A stretch of 64,000 bases of DNA from Spirosoma endophyticum (GTDB taxonomy: Bacteria; Bacteroidota; Bacteroidia; Cytophagales; Spirosomataceae), in assembly GCF_900112365.1 (NCBI RefSeq), contig NZ_FOLQ01000006.1, forward strand, positions 186,001-250,000, in the 5' to 3' direction. Shown one piece after another: positions 14,706-22,139 of the stretch (the first letter of the stretch is position 1; each line of letters begins with the position of its first letter). Both the position numbers and the translations under genes were made by a program. The notes under the pieces were generated by a model. The model was not told where the DNA came from. It saw only the letters and a program-made list of their open reading frames with translations, and searched no databases.

Positions 14706-15386
14706 ATGGCAGACCTTAATACAATTTATGTTCCGTATGATGAACAGCTAGACCCTGATGCATTAGGAAATGCTTTAATAAAGTATTTACCGGCACCGGT
14801 AGGAGAGACAATGGCAAACAGTGCAGAAATTAAAGCTGACCGTTTGCAAGTCCAAAGTTTCAATGCTCAAGTAAAGGCAACGATAGCCGATGTTAAGCTT
14901 CCTTACACATCGGATGTTAACCGGCTGGATTGGTTGGCCACTCGAATTAAAGCCGTTTCTAATCGGACAAATTTAATTCGGCAACGCGTAGGTGTTCTCA
15001 ATATCCGATATGCAGAAGCAGCAGCAGCCGGAACCGATAACGCCTTTACCATTTTCAACCAAACGGCATCTGCCTTGCCCGTTGTTGGCGCGGCCTTTGG
15101 ATGGGTGGGCGCACTGGCAAAAAGGGAACAAGCGCAGTATAATCTGACCAATGCACTTGGAGCCAAACAAAGTATTGAAGGCTACACTGCCGATGCCGCG
15201 CTACTGGCACGGATTAACAAACAGTTGCTTGATGAATACCAAGCGTCCAATCTCTCCCCTACCGATGAAACGGTAAGCAATGCGGCTACTGCCATTCCAA
15301 CATGGTACTATTTCGTAGGCGCGGGGTTGCTACTAATCTTTCTCTTATGGCTGAAACAGCGCAATTCTAAACGGGGTAGACGATGA
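14706..15386 (+). CDS. Late module membrane protein 1, C-terminally anchored
   Basis: A 226-residue protein, first of the long rightward late module. Most of it is helical and polar; a Gly/Ala-rich hydrophobic stretch occurs at about 121-137 (TASALPVVGAAFGWVGA) and a clear membrane helix at about 200-216 (WYYFVGAGLLLIFLLWL), followed by a basic tail (KQRNSKRGRR). The tail predicts the C-terminus in the cytoplasm or virion interior. No family recognised. Its stop overlaps the next start (ATGA), showing coupled translation. It is a candidate structural protein. Confidence 0.75.
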   Translation: MADLNTIYVPYDEQLDPDALGNALIKYLPAPVGETMANSAEIKADRLQVQSFNAQVKATIADVKLPYTSDVNRLDWLATRIKAVSNRTNLIRQRVGVLNIRYAEAAAAGTDNAFTIFNQTASALPVVGAAFGWVGALAKREQAQYNLTNALGAKQSIEGYTADAALLARINKQLLDEYQASNLSPTDETVSNAATAIPTWYYFVGAGLLLIFLLWLKQRNSKRGRR

Positions 15387-15841
15387 AAAAGGGATTTATA
15401 ATTATTGCAATCGTCCTGTTGATTACGCTCTATATCGCTAATAAGATCAACACGGCAAGGCAATTGGAATTTAGTGTCGGGATTCCCAAAGAGGTGAGTT
15501 TGAAAACCGGGGCGTTGACCTTCATTTTACCGCTCAAGGTGCAAAACGTTCTGGCTACCAGCTTACGAATTAAAGCCTTAGACTTTGATATTCTGACAGC
15601 CGGTAAATCACTGGGTAAGGCACTACTGACAACGCCGGTTACGATTGCCGGGAATGGGTTCACCATCATTAACGTGAACGTAAGCATTTCAGCCTATGAA
15701 GTACTTACGGCGGCAAGCTCCTTTGTCAACCTGTTCAAATCGGGCAAAGTCAATCTAACCTTAGATGGCTTGGTTTACGCGGAAGGCTTTCAAGTTCCCA
15801 TCTCTCAGTCTTTCGACCTGGACTATAAAAACGTACTATAA
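15383..15841 (+). CDS. Late module membrane protein 2, N-terminal anchor with LEA2-like beta domain
   Basis: A 152-residue protein with a membrane helix at residues 4-20 (GFIIIAIVLLITLYIAN) and then a beta-rich domain. The pattern of strands (LEFSVGIPKEVSLKTG, LTFILPLKVQN, LRIKALDFDIL, GFTIINVNVSISAYEV) recalls LEA_2/WHy-type immunoglobulin-like domains, but this is a pattern impression only. It overlaps the previous gene by 4 bases and its stop shares a base with the next start. Probably a structural component facing outward from a membrane. Confidence 0.72.
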   Translation: MKKGFIIIAIVLLITLYIANKINTARQLEFSVGIPKEVSLKTGALTFILPLKVQNVLATSLRIKALDFDILTAGKSLGKALLTTPVTIAGNGFTIINVNVSISAYEVLTAASSFVNLFKSGKVNLTLDGLVYAEGFQVPISQSFDLDYKNVL

Positions 15842-16296
15842 TGTTTACAACGGATACATGGTGGAGCCTTGCGTTAGCGGGGGTAACGGATGCTGATATA
15901 CAGTCCTATATCAACGATTACGGACTGACTCCGGAAGCACCGACGGACCCGAAAGTAATTGCCGATCTGACAGCCGCGAAAGCGAAAGCAGCCGCTAACG
16001 GGGATACGAAGTTTGAGAACATCTTTAACAAGGTTCTCACCTACGGGGACAAGATTCTAAGCATTCTGACTAAGAACGGAATCTTAGAAAATAAGAATCT
16101 AGCCGCTCAAGGCTATTCAATTGACTTGTCCAACGTCGCAAAAGACAACGCTATTGACAGCGCACCGTCCACAAGTAACCGCGTTTTCAACCTTGATTTC
16201 TCAGACCCTAAGACGCTGATTATCGCCTTTTTGGTCGTGATGATCCTTATCTACTTTCTCTTTTTTAACCCAAAATCAAAAAATGGCAAACGCTAA
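15841..16296 (+). CDS. Late module membrane protein 3, C-terminally anchored
   Basis: A 151-residue protein: an acidic, Ala-rich helical head, a Ser/Asn-rich spacer (KDNAIDSAPSTSNRV) and a membrane helix at about 123-141 (LIIAFLVVMILIYFLFF) ending in a basic tail (NPKSKNGKR). This is the same architecture as late protein 1 without visible sequence similarity. Starts at the base after the previous stop and overlaps the next gene by 14 bases. Function unknown; structural role inferred from context. Confidence 0.72.
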   Translation: MFTTDTWWSLALAGVTDADIQSYINDYGLTPEAPTDPKVIADLTAAKAKAAANGDTKFENIFNKVLTYGDKILSILTKNGILENKNLAAQGYSIDLSNVAKDNAIDSAPSTSNRVFNLDFSDPKTLIIAFLVVMILIYFLFFNPKSKNGKR

Positions 16297-16648
16297 TGTT
16301 AAGGTTGCTCAGATAGGGCAGACCGCAGTAAACCGGCCTATTTATGAAGTGCAAACCCCGTTTGCTAAGTCAGTTTTTGCAACGAACGCCGATGGCCGGT
16401 ACGTGTTCAAAAACCGGGCTTGGTTGCAATCAATTGGCGTTAACAGTATGGTTGTCACGGATTATGTCGATACGCCTTCTGATGATTTGAGCCGAATGTT
16501 AAGCCTTGATTCGCAAGGTATGATGCCAAAAGGACGGGCGTTCCCCGGTGTCGTATTAGGGAGCGGATTGGCATTCATAGCGGATTTCAAACCGTACGCG
16601 GGTTGGAAGTTGTTAGGTCCAACTAACTACCTGCCATTCAATTACTAA
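16283..16648 (+). CDS. Late module soluble beta-rich protein, candidate coat or spike component
   Basis: A 121-residue protein without a membrane helix. It is rich in short predicted strands and glycine turns (FATNADGRYVFKNRAWLQSIG, GVVLGSGLAFIADF) and has no charged tail. The start overlaps the preceding gene by 14 bases. As one of only a few soluble proteins of the module it is a candidate coat or spike subunit, which a structure prediction could test for a jelly-roll. No family is recognised from sequence. Confidence 0.68.
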   Translation: MANANVKVAQIGQTAVNRPIYEVQTPFAKSVFATNADGRYVFKNRAWLQSIGVNSMVVTDYVDTPSDDLSRMLSLDSQGMMPKGRAFPGVVLGSGLAFIADFKPYAGWKLLGPTNYLPFNY

Positions 16649-16692
16649 GGAACTCTTTCTCTTTTTTTTCTCACAATTTATTTTTCTAAACA

Positions 16693-17256
16693 ATGGCTTA
16701 TACGCAGGTAGGTTATTTGGGTAACACTGGCCCAATTTTTACGGATGACAGTCCGGGCGGTGGTAAGAAAATTATGCTCGTTGGCCGTAACTACGGGGGC
16801 GTAATGAAACTGGTAGCCGTACAACCGGCTTACGTTGCCAACTTGAACGGTGGTTTTGCTCCGGCTGATTTCGTACTTGGCAATTACGTTGATTTGCAGG
16901 TTGTTGGCGACGCTCCAACGTATCGTCAACCTAGCACCGGTGCCGCGTTCGTTGGGTATGTAGCCGTTGGTTCTGACTGGGTTACGGCTACGTCAACCGC
17001 TGGCAACGAACCGGGAACAGGTTCGGGCGGCACCACGACGGGCGGTTCTACGTCAACCGGGGGCGGCTCGACTTCGACCGGGGGCGGGTCTGTATCAACG
17101 GGTGGTGATACCACTTTCAGCGCACCAACGATTATGGAACAGGTTTCTACCTTCCTATCGAACTATTGGTGGTTGGTGTTAATCATCGTTGGCTTCCTAC
17201 TCTGGAAACCATTCATAGCACCGGCACTTGGTTTCTCCAAAAAGAGACGCCGCTAA
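16693..17256 (+). CDS. Late module protein with beta head, Gly/Thr/Ser linker and C-terminal anchor
   Basis: A 187-residue protein in three parts: a beta-rich head (1-105) with many Gly and Val, a low-complexity linker (about 108-141) built from repeats of TGGGSTS and TGGS, and a membrane helix (about 154-174, WWLVLIIVGFLLWKPFIAPAL) with a strongly basic end (FSKKRRR). The same linker words recur in the protein at 18656. This is the shape of a spike held off a membrane by a flexible stalk. No homolog is known to me. Confidence 0.75.
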   Translation: MAYTQVGYLGNTGPIFTDDSPGGGKKIMLVGRNYGGVMKLVAVQPAYVANLNGGFAPADFVLGNYVDLQVVGDAPTYRQPSTGAAFVGYVAVGSDWVTATSTAGNEPGTGSGGTTTGGSTSTGGGSTSTGGGSVSTGGDTTFSAPTIMEQVSTFLSNYWWLVLIIVGFLLWKPFIAPALGFSKKRRR

Positions 17257-17355
17257 AATAAAACAACCCCGACGAAGGGGCGGGTTTCGGTAGGATCGTA
17301 ACCTTTAGAAACCGTAAGTCCCCATTTTTTTAACCCCCCTCATTTTTAACCAAAA

Positions 17356-17529
17356 ATGGCGAAGCTCAGAAAATTCCCCAAAATGCCGAAAGCCGGTGCA
17401 AGCTTGGACACCCTTCAAAACGCACAAAAGCGGTTCGCAGAAGTGAAAAAACATAACGACGCAATCAAGCGGGAAAAGCAGCAGCGTTCAGCAGCCCGTA
17501 AGAAGTTGTCCGACATGAAGAAGAAATAG
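17356..17529 (+). CDS. Small very basic protein
   Basis: A 57-residue protein, ATG at 17356 and TAG at 17527. About one third of residues are Lys or Arg, with a short N-terminal KLRKFPKMPK stretch followed by one long helix (LQNAQKRFAEVKKHNDAIKR and on). There is no membrane segment. Such a protein could bind or condense nucleic acid inside a particle. It lies in the late module between the stalked protein and the EF-hand protein, and is easy to miss because it is short. Confidence 0.65.
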   Translation: MAKLRKFPKMPKAGASLDTLQNAQKRFAEVKKHNDAIKREKQQRSAARKKLSDMKKK

Positions 17530-17533
17530 AAGA

Positions 17534-17597
17534 AACCGGGGGGCTATAATGGTATGTAAACCGTCCCTTGAATGGGTTGTCCCCCGGCTTCTTTTTC
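17534..17597 (+). terminator. Long G/C hairpin inside the late module
   Basis: GAAACCGGGGGGC at 17532-17544 can pair with GTCCCCCGGCTTC at 17579-17591, followed by TTTTT. The loop of about 35 bases contains TATAATGG and a smaller hairpin. It could partly terminate or attenuate late transcription, changing the dose of genes before and after it. Confidence 0.6.
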
Positions 17598-17619
17598 AAC
17601 TCTTTCACCTTGCGTATAT

Positions 17620-18168
17620 ATGGACACGGTAGAACAAGCAATCCAATCGTTACAGCTTAATGAGTCTCCTTATTGGTGGTTGTATCAGGGTAACGGTAAG
17701 GTTGCTCAGAACATAAAGGAGACTGATATGCAAGCCAGTGTTCAGGCACTTAGAAACGCCCTTGCTCTATTACCCCCCGGCTCTTATAAGCTTGAACACT
17801 CGCAGAAAACAAACGACCGTTCCGGCTCTTTCAAATTCCCTTTTATGAAGGGAACAACTGTTCAAGCACTTATGCAACCAGCCCAACCAGTTAGCACAAA
17901 TAATCCCTACAATATTCCAGATGATAAGTACAAGCAACTGGAATCGGAGATACGGCACAAACTGAGTGTTGAGCGGGTACTGGCAAAAGTTGAAGTATTC
18001 TTGGATGAATGGCCGGATTACAAAAAGAAGATTGATACGCTTTGGAATGAAGATCAAGATGGCGATGGAATACCGGATATTATGGACACGGTGAAAAAAG
18101 CGGGTGAAGCCGTTACCGCCGTTGGACAGGTGAAAAACGCATTTAAGGGAGCATCCCTATTTGAGTAA
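17620..18168 (+). CDS. Late module protein with an EF-hand-like calcium loop
   Basis: A 182-residue soluble, mostly helical protein. The Met at 17620 is chosen because the earlier in-frame ATG at 17572 lies within the hairpin. A loop D-Q-D-G-D-G-I-P-D-I-M-D (145-156) matches the calcium-binding EF-hand/thrombospondin type. A Trp-rich start (PYWWLYQG) and an Ala/Val-rich end (AGEAVTAVGQVKNAFKGASLFE) that could lie on a membrane surface are also notable. Function unknown. Two other proteins of the module have similar calcium loops. Confidence 0.7.
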   Translation: MDTVEQAIQSLQLNESPYWWLYQGNGKVAQNIKETDMQASVQALRNALALLPPGSYKLEHSQKTNDRSGSFKFPFMKGTTVQALMQPAQPVSTNNPYNIPDDKYKQLESEIRHKLSVERVLAKVEVFLDEWPDYKKKIDTLWNEDQDGDGIPDIMDTVKKAGEAVTAVGQVKNAFKGASLFE

Positions 18169-18218
18169 TCCCCCTTCCCCTTGCATCCCCTACCCCCTAC
18201 CGCTTAAACACAACAACC

Positions 18219-18623
18219 ATGTTAAACGACAAAAAATCTGTACAAGTTGGCCTTCTTAACGGCAAGCCTTTGATGGCATCACAAGAATTAGTTGAAGCCG
18301 CTCAAGCAAAGGCAATGGAAACCCCTAAAGTTTTCACATTAGAAGATGCCTTGCAAGCCTGCAAAGGACTCTTTAATGCACTCTCAAAGGCAACGGGTGA
18401 TCCTGTTTTATCCATTGACATTATCAACCGGATAACGGACGGGATCAACGAAGACCCGGCATTTGCCCAACAGGTGTTAACCCCTGAAAACATCCGTAAG
18501 GCATACGCTTTGAAAGCGAAAGCCGATGCTGGAAAGATTGGCATAGCGGATATAGAACAAGCTTTCCCTATTCTCAAAGAAAAGTTTGGACCGCTTCTGG
18601 CGATTGCCAAAACGTTTTTATAG
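18219..18623 (+). CDS. Late module helical soluble protein
   Basis: A 134-residue protein without a signal or clear membrane helix, nearly all predicted alpha-helix and rich in Ala and Lys (VEAAQAKAMETPK, RKAYALKAKADAGKIG). The last 20 residues (FPILKEKFGPLLAIAKTFL) are amphipathic. No family recognised. It begins 50 bases after the EF-hand protein and belongs to the same transcript. An internal scaffold or membrane-surface protein is one possibility. Confidence 0.68.
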   Translation: MLNDKKSVQVGLLNGKPLMASQELVEAAQAKAMETPKVFTLEDALQACKGLFNALSKATGDPVLSIDIINRITDGINEDPAFAQQVLTPENIRKAYALKAKADAGKIGIADIEQAFPILKEKFGPLLAIAKTFL

Positions 18624-18655
18624 TTCGTTTTTTTACTTCTTAACTGCTTAATACC

Positions 18656-19357
18656 GTGAACGATAGATTAAAAGCCGCCAACGATGGAGCCTATAATAAT
18701 TTACTCCTTATAGCCCTTGCAGGTATCGCTATTTACTTGCTCGTTCGGGGTTGGAGTAAGAGTAAGCAGCAAACCTATCTCGATGCCGTTGGTACGGATA
18801 AAAACAGCCAGATAGCGTTGGCCCTACGGGATGCCATGAACCGTTCCGGCATTCCCTTAATGATGTCGATAGACGGAACGGACACGGCACTGATTATGCA
18901 ACAGGCGGCACTAATCACTGATTACAAGGCCGTTGCTGATGCCTACCGGGTGTTATTCAGTGGGTCAGAACTGACCACTGATTTAACCCAAGAACTGACA
19001 CGGGAAGAACTGATACAATTTTGGGCAGTGGTACAGAAAACCGGGGGAACTACGACCGGGGGCGGCTCAACTTCAACCGGGGGAACGGCTACACCGTCGC
19101 TCATTGGTAAGACCGTTACGGCAAAACAGACAATCAATATTCGTATTGATAAAGCCCCGTACGATGTGGAATCAGGCTTTTTTGGGGGGAACATACAGGC
19201 GAAAGCGGGTGATTATTTAGGCACCTACGTAAGCGAAATGATACTTCCCAACATTCCGTATAGTGGCAATCGTAACACGTTTGTTCGCTACAAAAGCGTA
19301 ACGCTTGGTATCTCAGAATACCATTGGGTAGACAAAGCAGGGGTTAAAATCGGGTAA
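18656..19357 (+). CDS. Late module anchored protein with annexin-like stretch and Gly/Thr linker
   Basis: A 233-residue protein starting with GTG (no nearby ATG gives the membrane helix). Residues 14-30 form an N-terminal helix (NNLLLIALAGIAIYLLV). Residues about 48-122 resemble one annexin repeat: an ALRDAM helix, GTDTALIMQQA, then VADAYRVLF, LTTDLTQEL and REELIQFW. A TGGGSTSTGG linker (about 128-143) leads to a beta-rich C-terminal domain of 90 residues, perhaps SH3-like. The annexin match is from pattern alone. The linker is shared with the protein at 16693. Confidence 0.7.
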   Translation: MNDRLKAANDGAYNNLLLIALAGIAIYLLVRGWSKSKQQTYLDAVGTDKNSQIALALRDAMNRSGIPLMMSIDGTDTALIMQQAALITDYKAVADAYRVLFSGSELTTDLTQELTREELIQFWAVVQKTGGTTTGGGSTSTGGTATPSLIGKTVTAKQTINIRIDKAPYDVESGFFGGNIQAKAGDYLGTYVSEMILPNIPYSGNRNTFVRYKSVTLGISEYHWVDKAGVKIG

Positions 19358-19359
19358 TT

Positions 19360-19953
19360 ATGGCACTACTAGCATACGAAGTTGAATCCAAGTTCTCAAG
19401 CGCAAACATAGCCAAAATAAAGGCTATTGCATCCCGGCTTGGAGTTGACCCGAACTGGTTAATGATTGTATTCCGATTTGAATCGGCCAATACGTTCCTG
19501 CCATCCGTTCGCAATAAAAACAGCGGGGCCGTTGGTCTAATTCAGTTCACTACCGTTGCAATTAAGGGCTGGAACGTCACCCTTGACCAACTGGCAAAAA
19601 TGACGGTCGATCAACAGTTGGACTATGTAGAAAAATACCTTTCGCCCTATAAAGGCAAAATGGTTGATCTGTATAATCTCTACCTGGCTGTTTTTGCCCC
19701 CGCTTATATAGGGCGGCCAAATAGCCAAAAAGTGTATGCCAGTCCGTCAAATGCTTATACGTCAAACAAGTCACTTGACACGAATAATGATGGTATAATA
19801 ACCGTAGGAGAGATTAAAGAGGTTATTACCCGATACATTCCAACCGGCTATAGTTCAGGGGTTTCTACGCTTACGGAAGTGGCACAACCGCTCCCGCTTG
19901 CGCTCATTCTTATCGTTCTTCTTATTCTCTACTTTCTCTTAAAACGCAACTAG
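19360..19953 (+). CDS. Lytic transglycosylase with C-terminal membrane anchor
   Basis: A 197-residue peptidoglycan-cleaving enzyme of the SLT/goose-lysozyme fold. The catalytic Glu is E41 in IVFRFESA, followed by SGAVGLIQF and the conserved AVFAPAY. An EF-hand loop lies at 140-151 (D-T-N-N-D-G-I-I-T-V-G-E), as in some Slt35-like enzymes. A membrane helix closes the protein (178-193, LPLALILIVLLILYFLL) with a KRN tail. It lacks a signal peptide. A membrane-bound virion transglycosylase is known as PRD1 P7; a like role in entry is inferred here. Confidence 0.88.
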   Translation: MALLAYEVESKFSSANIAKIKAIASRLGVDPNWLMIVFRFESANTFLPSVRNKNSGAVGLIQFTTVAIKGWNVTLDQLAKMTVDQQLDYVEKYLSPYKGKMVDLYNLYLAVFAPAYIGRPNSQKVYASPSNAYTSNKSLDTNNDGIITVGEIKEVITRYIPTGYSSGVSTLTEVAQPLPLALILIVLLILYFLLKRN

Positions 19954-19955
19954 CG

Positions 19956-20324
19956 ATGGCTTCTAAAATTTCTTTCATTACAGTTATTGCGGGTCTTTTG
20001 GTAGTCCCCGGTGGTCAAAAGTCCAAGCTCATCAATGCGGGTAATACCCCTATCCTACTCACTGACACGGCGGTTGACGATGCGTTGGCCGTGCTGACAG
20101 AAGAACAGGCAAAGGCCGTAAAACACGCTATGTTTTCAATGGCCCCCGGCACCGTGAAATCACTGGCAACCGGCACGTACAATGTCGATTTGGGTGATTC
20201 GCTGAATGCGTCTGTTATTCTGTATTCGGAGCATCCAGAGCCAAAACCGGCAAAACCTGTTGTTCCAAAGGAGTCGGAAACACCATTGGCCAATGGTACA
20301 AACGAGAATCAAAACCCTCAGTAA
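19956..20324 (+). CDS. Late module hypothetical protein, Pro-rich tail
   Basis: A 122-residue protein starting 3 bases after the transglycosylase stop. The first 20 residues are hydrophobic (ISFITVIAGLLVVPGG) but could be a buried strand-turn rather than a membrane helix. The middle is compact (AVDDALAVLTEEQAKAVKHAMF, then SLATGTYNVDLGDSLNASVILYS). The tail is disordered and rich in Pro, Lys and Glu. No family recognised. Confidence 0.62.
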   Translation: MASKISFITVIAGLLVVPGGQKSKLINAGNTPILLTDTAVDDALAVLTEEQAKAVKHAMFSMAPGTVKSLATGTYNVDLGDSLNASVILYSEHPEPKPAKPVVPKESETPLANGTNENQNPQ

Positions 20325-20374
20325 TAGGGGGTTTCTGAAATAAAATCTTTCCTCTTTTTTAACTAATTCTTGAG

Positions 20375-20824
20375 ATGAATAAGCCACTAGTAAAACGCTC
20401 TCAGTTTATCCTAATCAACACGTTGGTATCTGTATCACAGTTGATTGAAGCCGATGAAGTGTACGTTACTCAAGTTCTTCCGTCTGCAACGCCTATGAAA
20501 ATACAGCGGCAACGGGAAAAGGATTTAGCCGCTCTTATTGCGGATAATAGTACTGCCATGACCGGGGGCGCAATTCAAACGTACGTTACGCTCGATACAA
20601 CATACGGACGGGTAAATCTGGATAATCCGGCAGACGTTGACGGTAAACTAACCAATAAGGTAGTTACCACAACGGCGGGTGATTTAAAACAGGCCGACCG
20701 AAATCCCCATGCCAGCGTGGGTATGAAGGAGCGGGTAACGTTTGCCCCTGTTGCCGCCAATACCCAATCAAGTGTTTTGATTGAATTGGTACACTATATA
20801 CCGGCTGGCGAAATAAGCGCATAA
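20375..20824 (+). CDS. Late module soluble beta-rich protein, candidate coat protein
   Basis: A 149-residue protein with no membrane helix. It has beta-type segments (QFILINTLVSVSQLIEADEVYV, TYVTLDTTYGRVNL, SSVLIELVHYIPAGE) and a Lys/Arg-rich central helix (MKIQRQREKDLAALIAD). It ends the first part of the late module at a strong terminator. With the protein at 16283 it is the best soluble candidate for a coat subunit, but this rests on composition and position only. Confidence 0.65.
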   Translation: MNKPLVKRSQFILINTLVSVSQLIEADEVYVTQVLPSATPMKIQRQREKDLAALIADNSTAMTGGAIQTYVTLDTTYGRVNLDNPADVDGKLTNKVVTTTAGDLKQADRNPHASVGMKERVTFAPVAANTQSSVLIELVHYIPAGEISA

Positions 20825-20858
20825 GCTACCAGTTTTAACTATTCGCTCATTCGAGAGG

Positions 20859-20889
20859 GCCGGGGCGTAGCATTCGCCCCGGCTTTTTT
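20859..20889 (+). terminator. Strong terminator dividing the late module
   Basis: A perfect 9-bp G/C hairpin GCCGGGGCG / CGCCCCGGC with a 7-base loop and T6 tail, 35 bases after the stop of the 149-residue protein. Genes beyond it need read-through or their own promoter. Confidence 0.9.
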
Positions 20890-20905
20890 AATACCCATTA
20901 CTCAC

Positions 20906-21517
20906 ATGAAAAACTACCTAGTTTCTTTATCCCTTCTAACGGGTCTATTCCTTCAAACGGCTAGCCATTCCCGCACCCTTATTTACGCGGATATGGTGCC
21001 AGCAACGGAGCGAGTAGCCTTTGAAAATGCCGTTGTTCTGAGTGCTGATAGACTTCACATTGACCCGAACTGGTTAATGATCGTCTTTCGGTTTGAGAGT
21101 GCCGGCACGTTTCGACCAAGCGTCAGAAACAAGTATTCGGGGGCCGTTGGTCTAATTCAGATGATTCCGTCAACGTGCAGGCGCGTAGGCACTACGCCCA
21201 ACCAATTAGCTCGTATGACGCTGGTAGAACAACTGGTTTACATCGAAAAATACTTTGCTCCCTATGCCGGTAAAATGCACGATGTCTACGATGTCTACAT
21301 AGCGGTATTTGCCCCGGCTTTTTTGGGTCAGGCTAATAAAACCATACTCTATCGGGCGGATTCACCTAGCCAATTGGGACGCAATCGATATTACTGGAAT
21401 AAGGTGCTAGACGGGAATAAAGACGGGTTAATTACCATCAAGGACGTAAAAAAACAAATCAAACAGTTTGTCCCGAAAGACCTACCTAAGTATGAAGACT
21501 TTAGAGGAATTGAATAG
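20906..21517 (+). CDS. Second lytic transglycosylase, exported
   Basis: A 203-residue paralog of the enzyme at 19360, sharing PNWLMIVFRFESA with catalytic E64, SGAVGLIQ and AVFAPAFLG, and an EF-hand loop at 169-180 (D-G-N-K-D-G-L-I-T-I-K-D). It differs in having an N-terminal signal peptide (LVSLSLLTGLFLQTASHS) and no C-terminal anchor, so it is released into the periplasm. This suits an exit or lysis role, against an entry role for the anchored copy. Its end overlaps the next gene. Confidence 0.87.
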   Translation: MKNYLVSLSLLTGLFLQTASHSRTLIYADMVPATERVAFENAVVLSADRLHIDPNWLMIVFRFESAGTFRPSVRNKYSGAVGLIQMIPSTCRRVGTTPNQLARMTLVEQLVYIEKYFAPYAGKMHDVYDVYIAVFAPAFLGQANKTILYRADSPSQLGRNRYYWNKVLDGNKDGLITIKDVKKQIKQFVPKDLPKYEDFRGIE

Positions 21518-22136
21518 TGATGAGCAAAATCTCAAAGCTCAACTAGATAAGATTGCAGACGATAAAATCAAGGCCGCTCAAGAAGAAAAAGACCAGAAAC
21601 TAAGCTTGCTGGGCGTACTGCAAACAGAAGCGGAAGGATTTCGGGAACAGGCGAGCAAAGCAACCAGCGATGCCGAAAAGCGGAGTTTGTACGGCTACGC
21701 GACTATTAACGAGCGCAAGATTAAGGAGCTACAAATCGAACTCGGCATCTATTCGGGGGAAAGCGTCGTTCCCGAAACCGATTTTGTCTATGAGACAAAA
21801 CAGGCCGTTCTACGCAAGATCAACCAGATGATTATCAAAGCGGCCATTACATTGGGGGGCTACTTTATTACCAACTCACTCGCCGGGGCTATCGATGCCG
21901 GGTTTTTCTCTGCTGTTCTGCAACAAATCTCGAATCTGTTTTTCTATGGTTCGGCTCTTTTCGGGGGCGTTTGGCTGTGTGGTATGATCTTGTATTGGTT
22001 CGTTTCGGACTACATAATCAATGAGTTATCAGACGATTTTAAAGGGTTAACGCCCTTCCAAAAGATTCTGATACTAGGCGGCATTTTCGGGATTCTCTTA
22101 CATTTTCTTAACAGCGTCGTTCCCGACGCACTCTAA
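21492..22136 (+). CDS. Late module protein with coiled coil and three membrane helices
   Basis: A 214-residue protein. The start at 21492 (MKTLEELNSD) is preferred over an ATG at 21468, which lies inside the transglycosylase gene; even so the two genes overlap by 26 bases. Residues 1-80 form a long charged coiled coil (NLKAQLDKIADDKIKAAQEEKDQ). Three hydrophobic segments follow at about 113-140, 145-165 and 185-207. No family recognised. It may be a membrane scaffold or channel of the particle. Confidence 0.7.
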   Translation: MKTLEELNSDEQNLKAQLDKIADDKIKAAQEEKDQKLSLLGVLQTEAEGFREQASKATSDAEKRSLYGYATINERKIKELQIELGIYSGESVVPETDFVYETKQAVLRKINQMIIKAAITLGGYFITNSLAGAIDAGFFSAVLQQISNLFFYGSALFGGVWLCGMILYWFVSDYIINELSDDFKGLTPFQKILILGGIFGILLHFLNSVVPDAL

Positions 22137-22139
22137 TTT

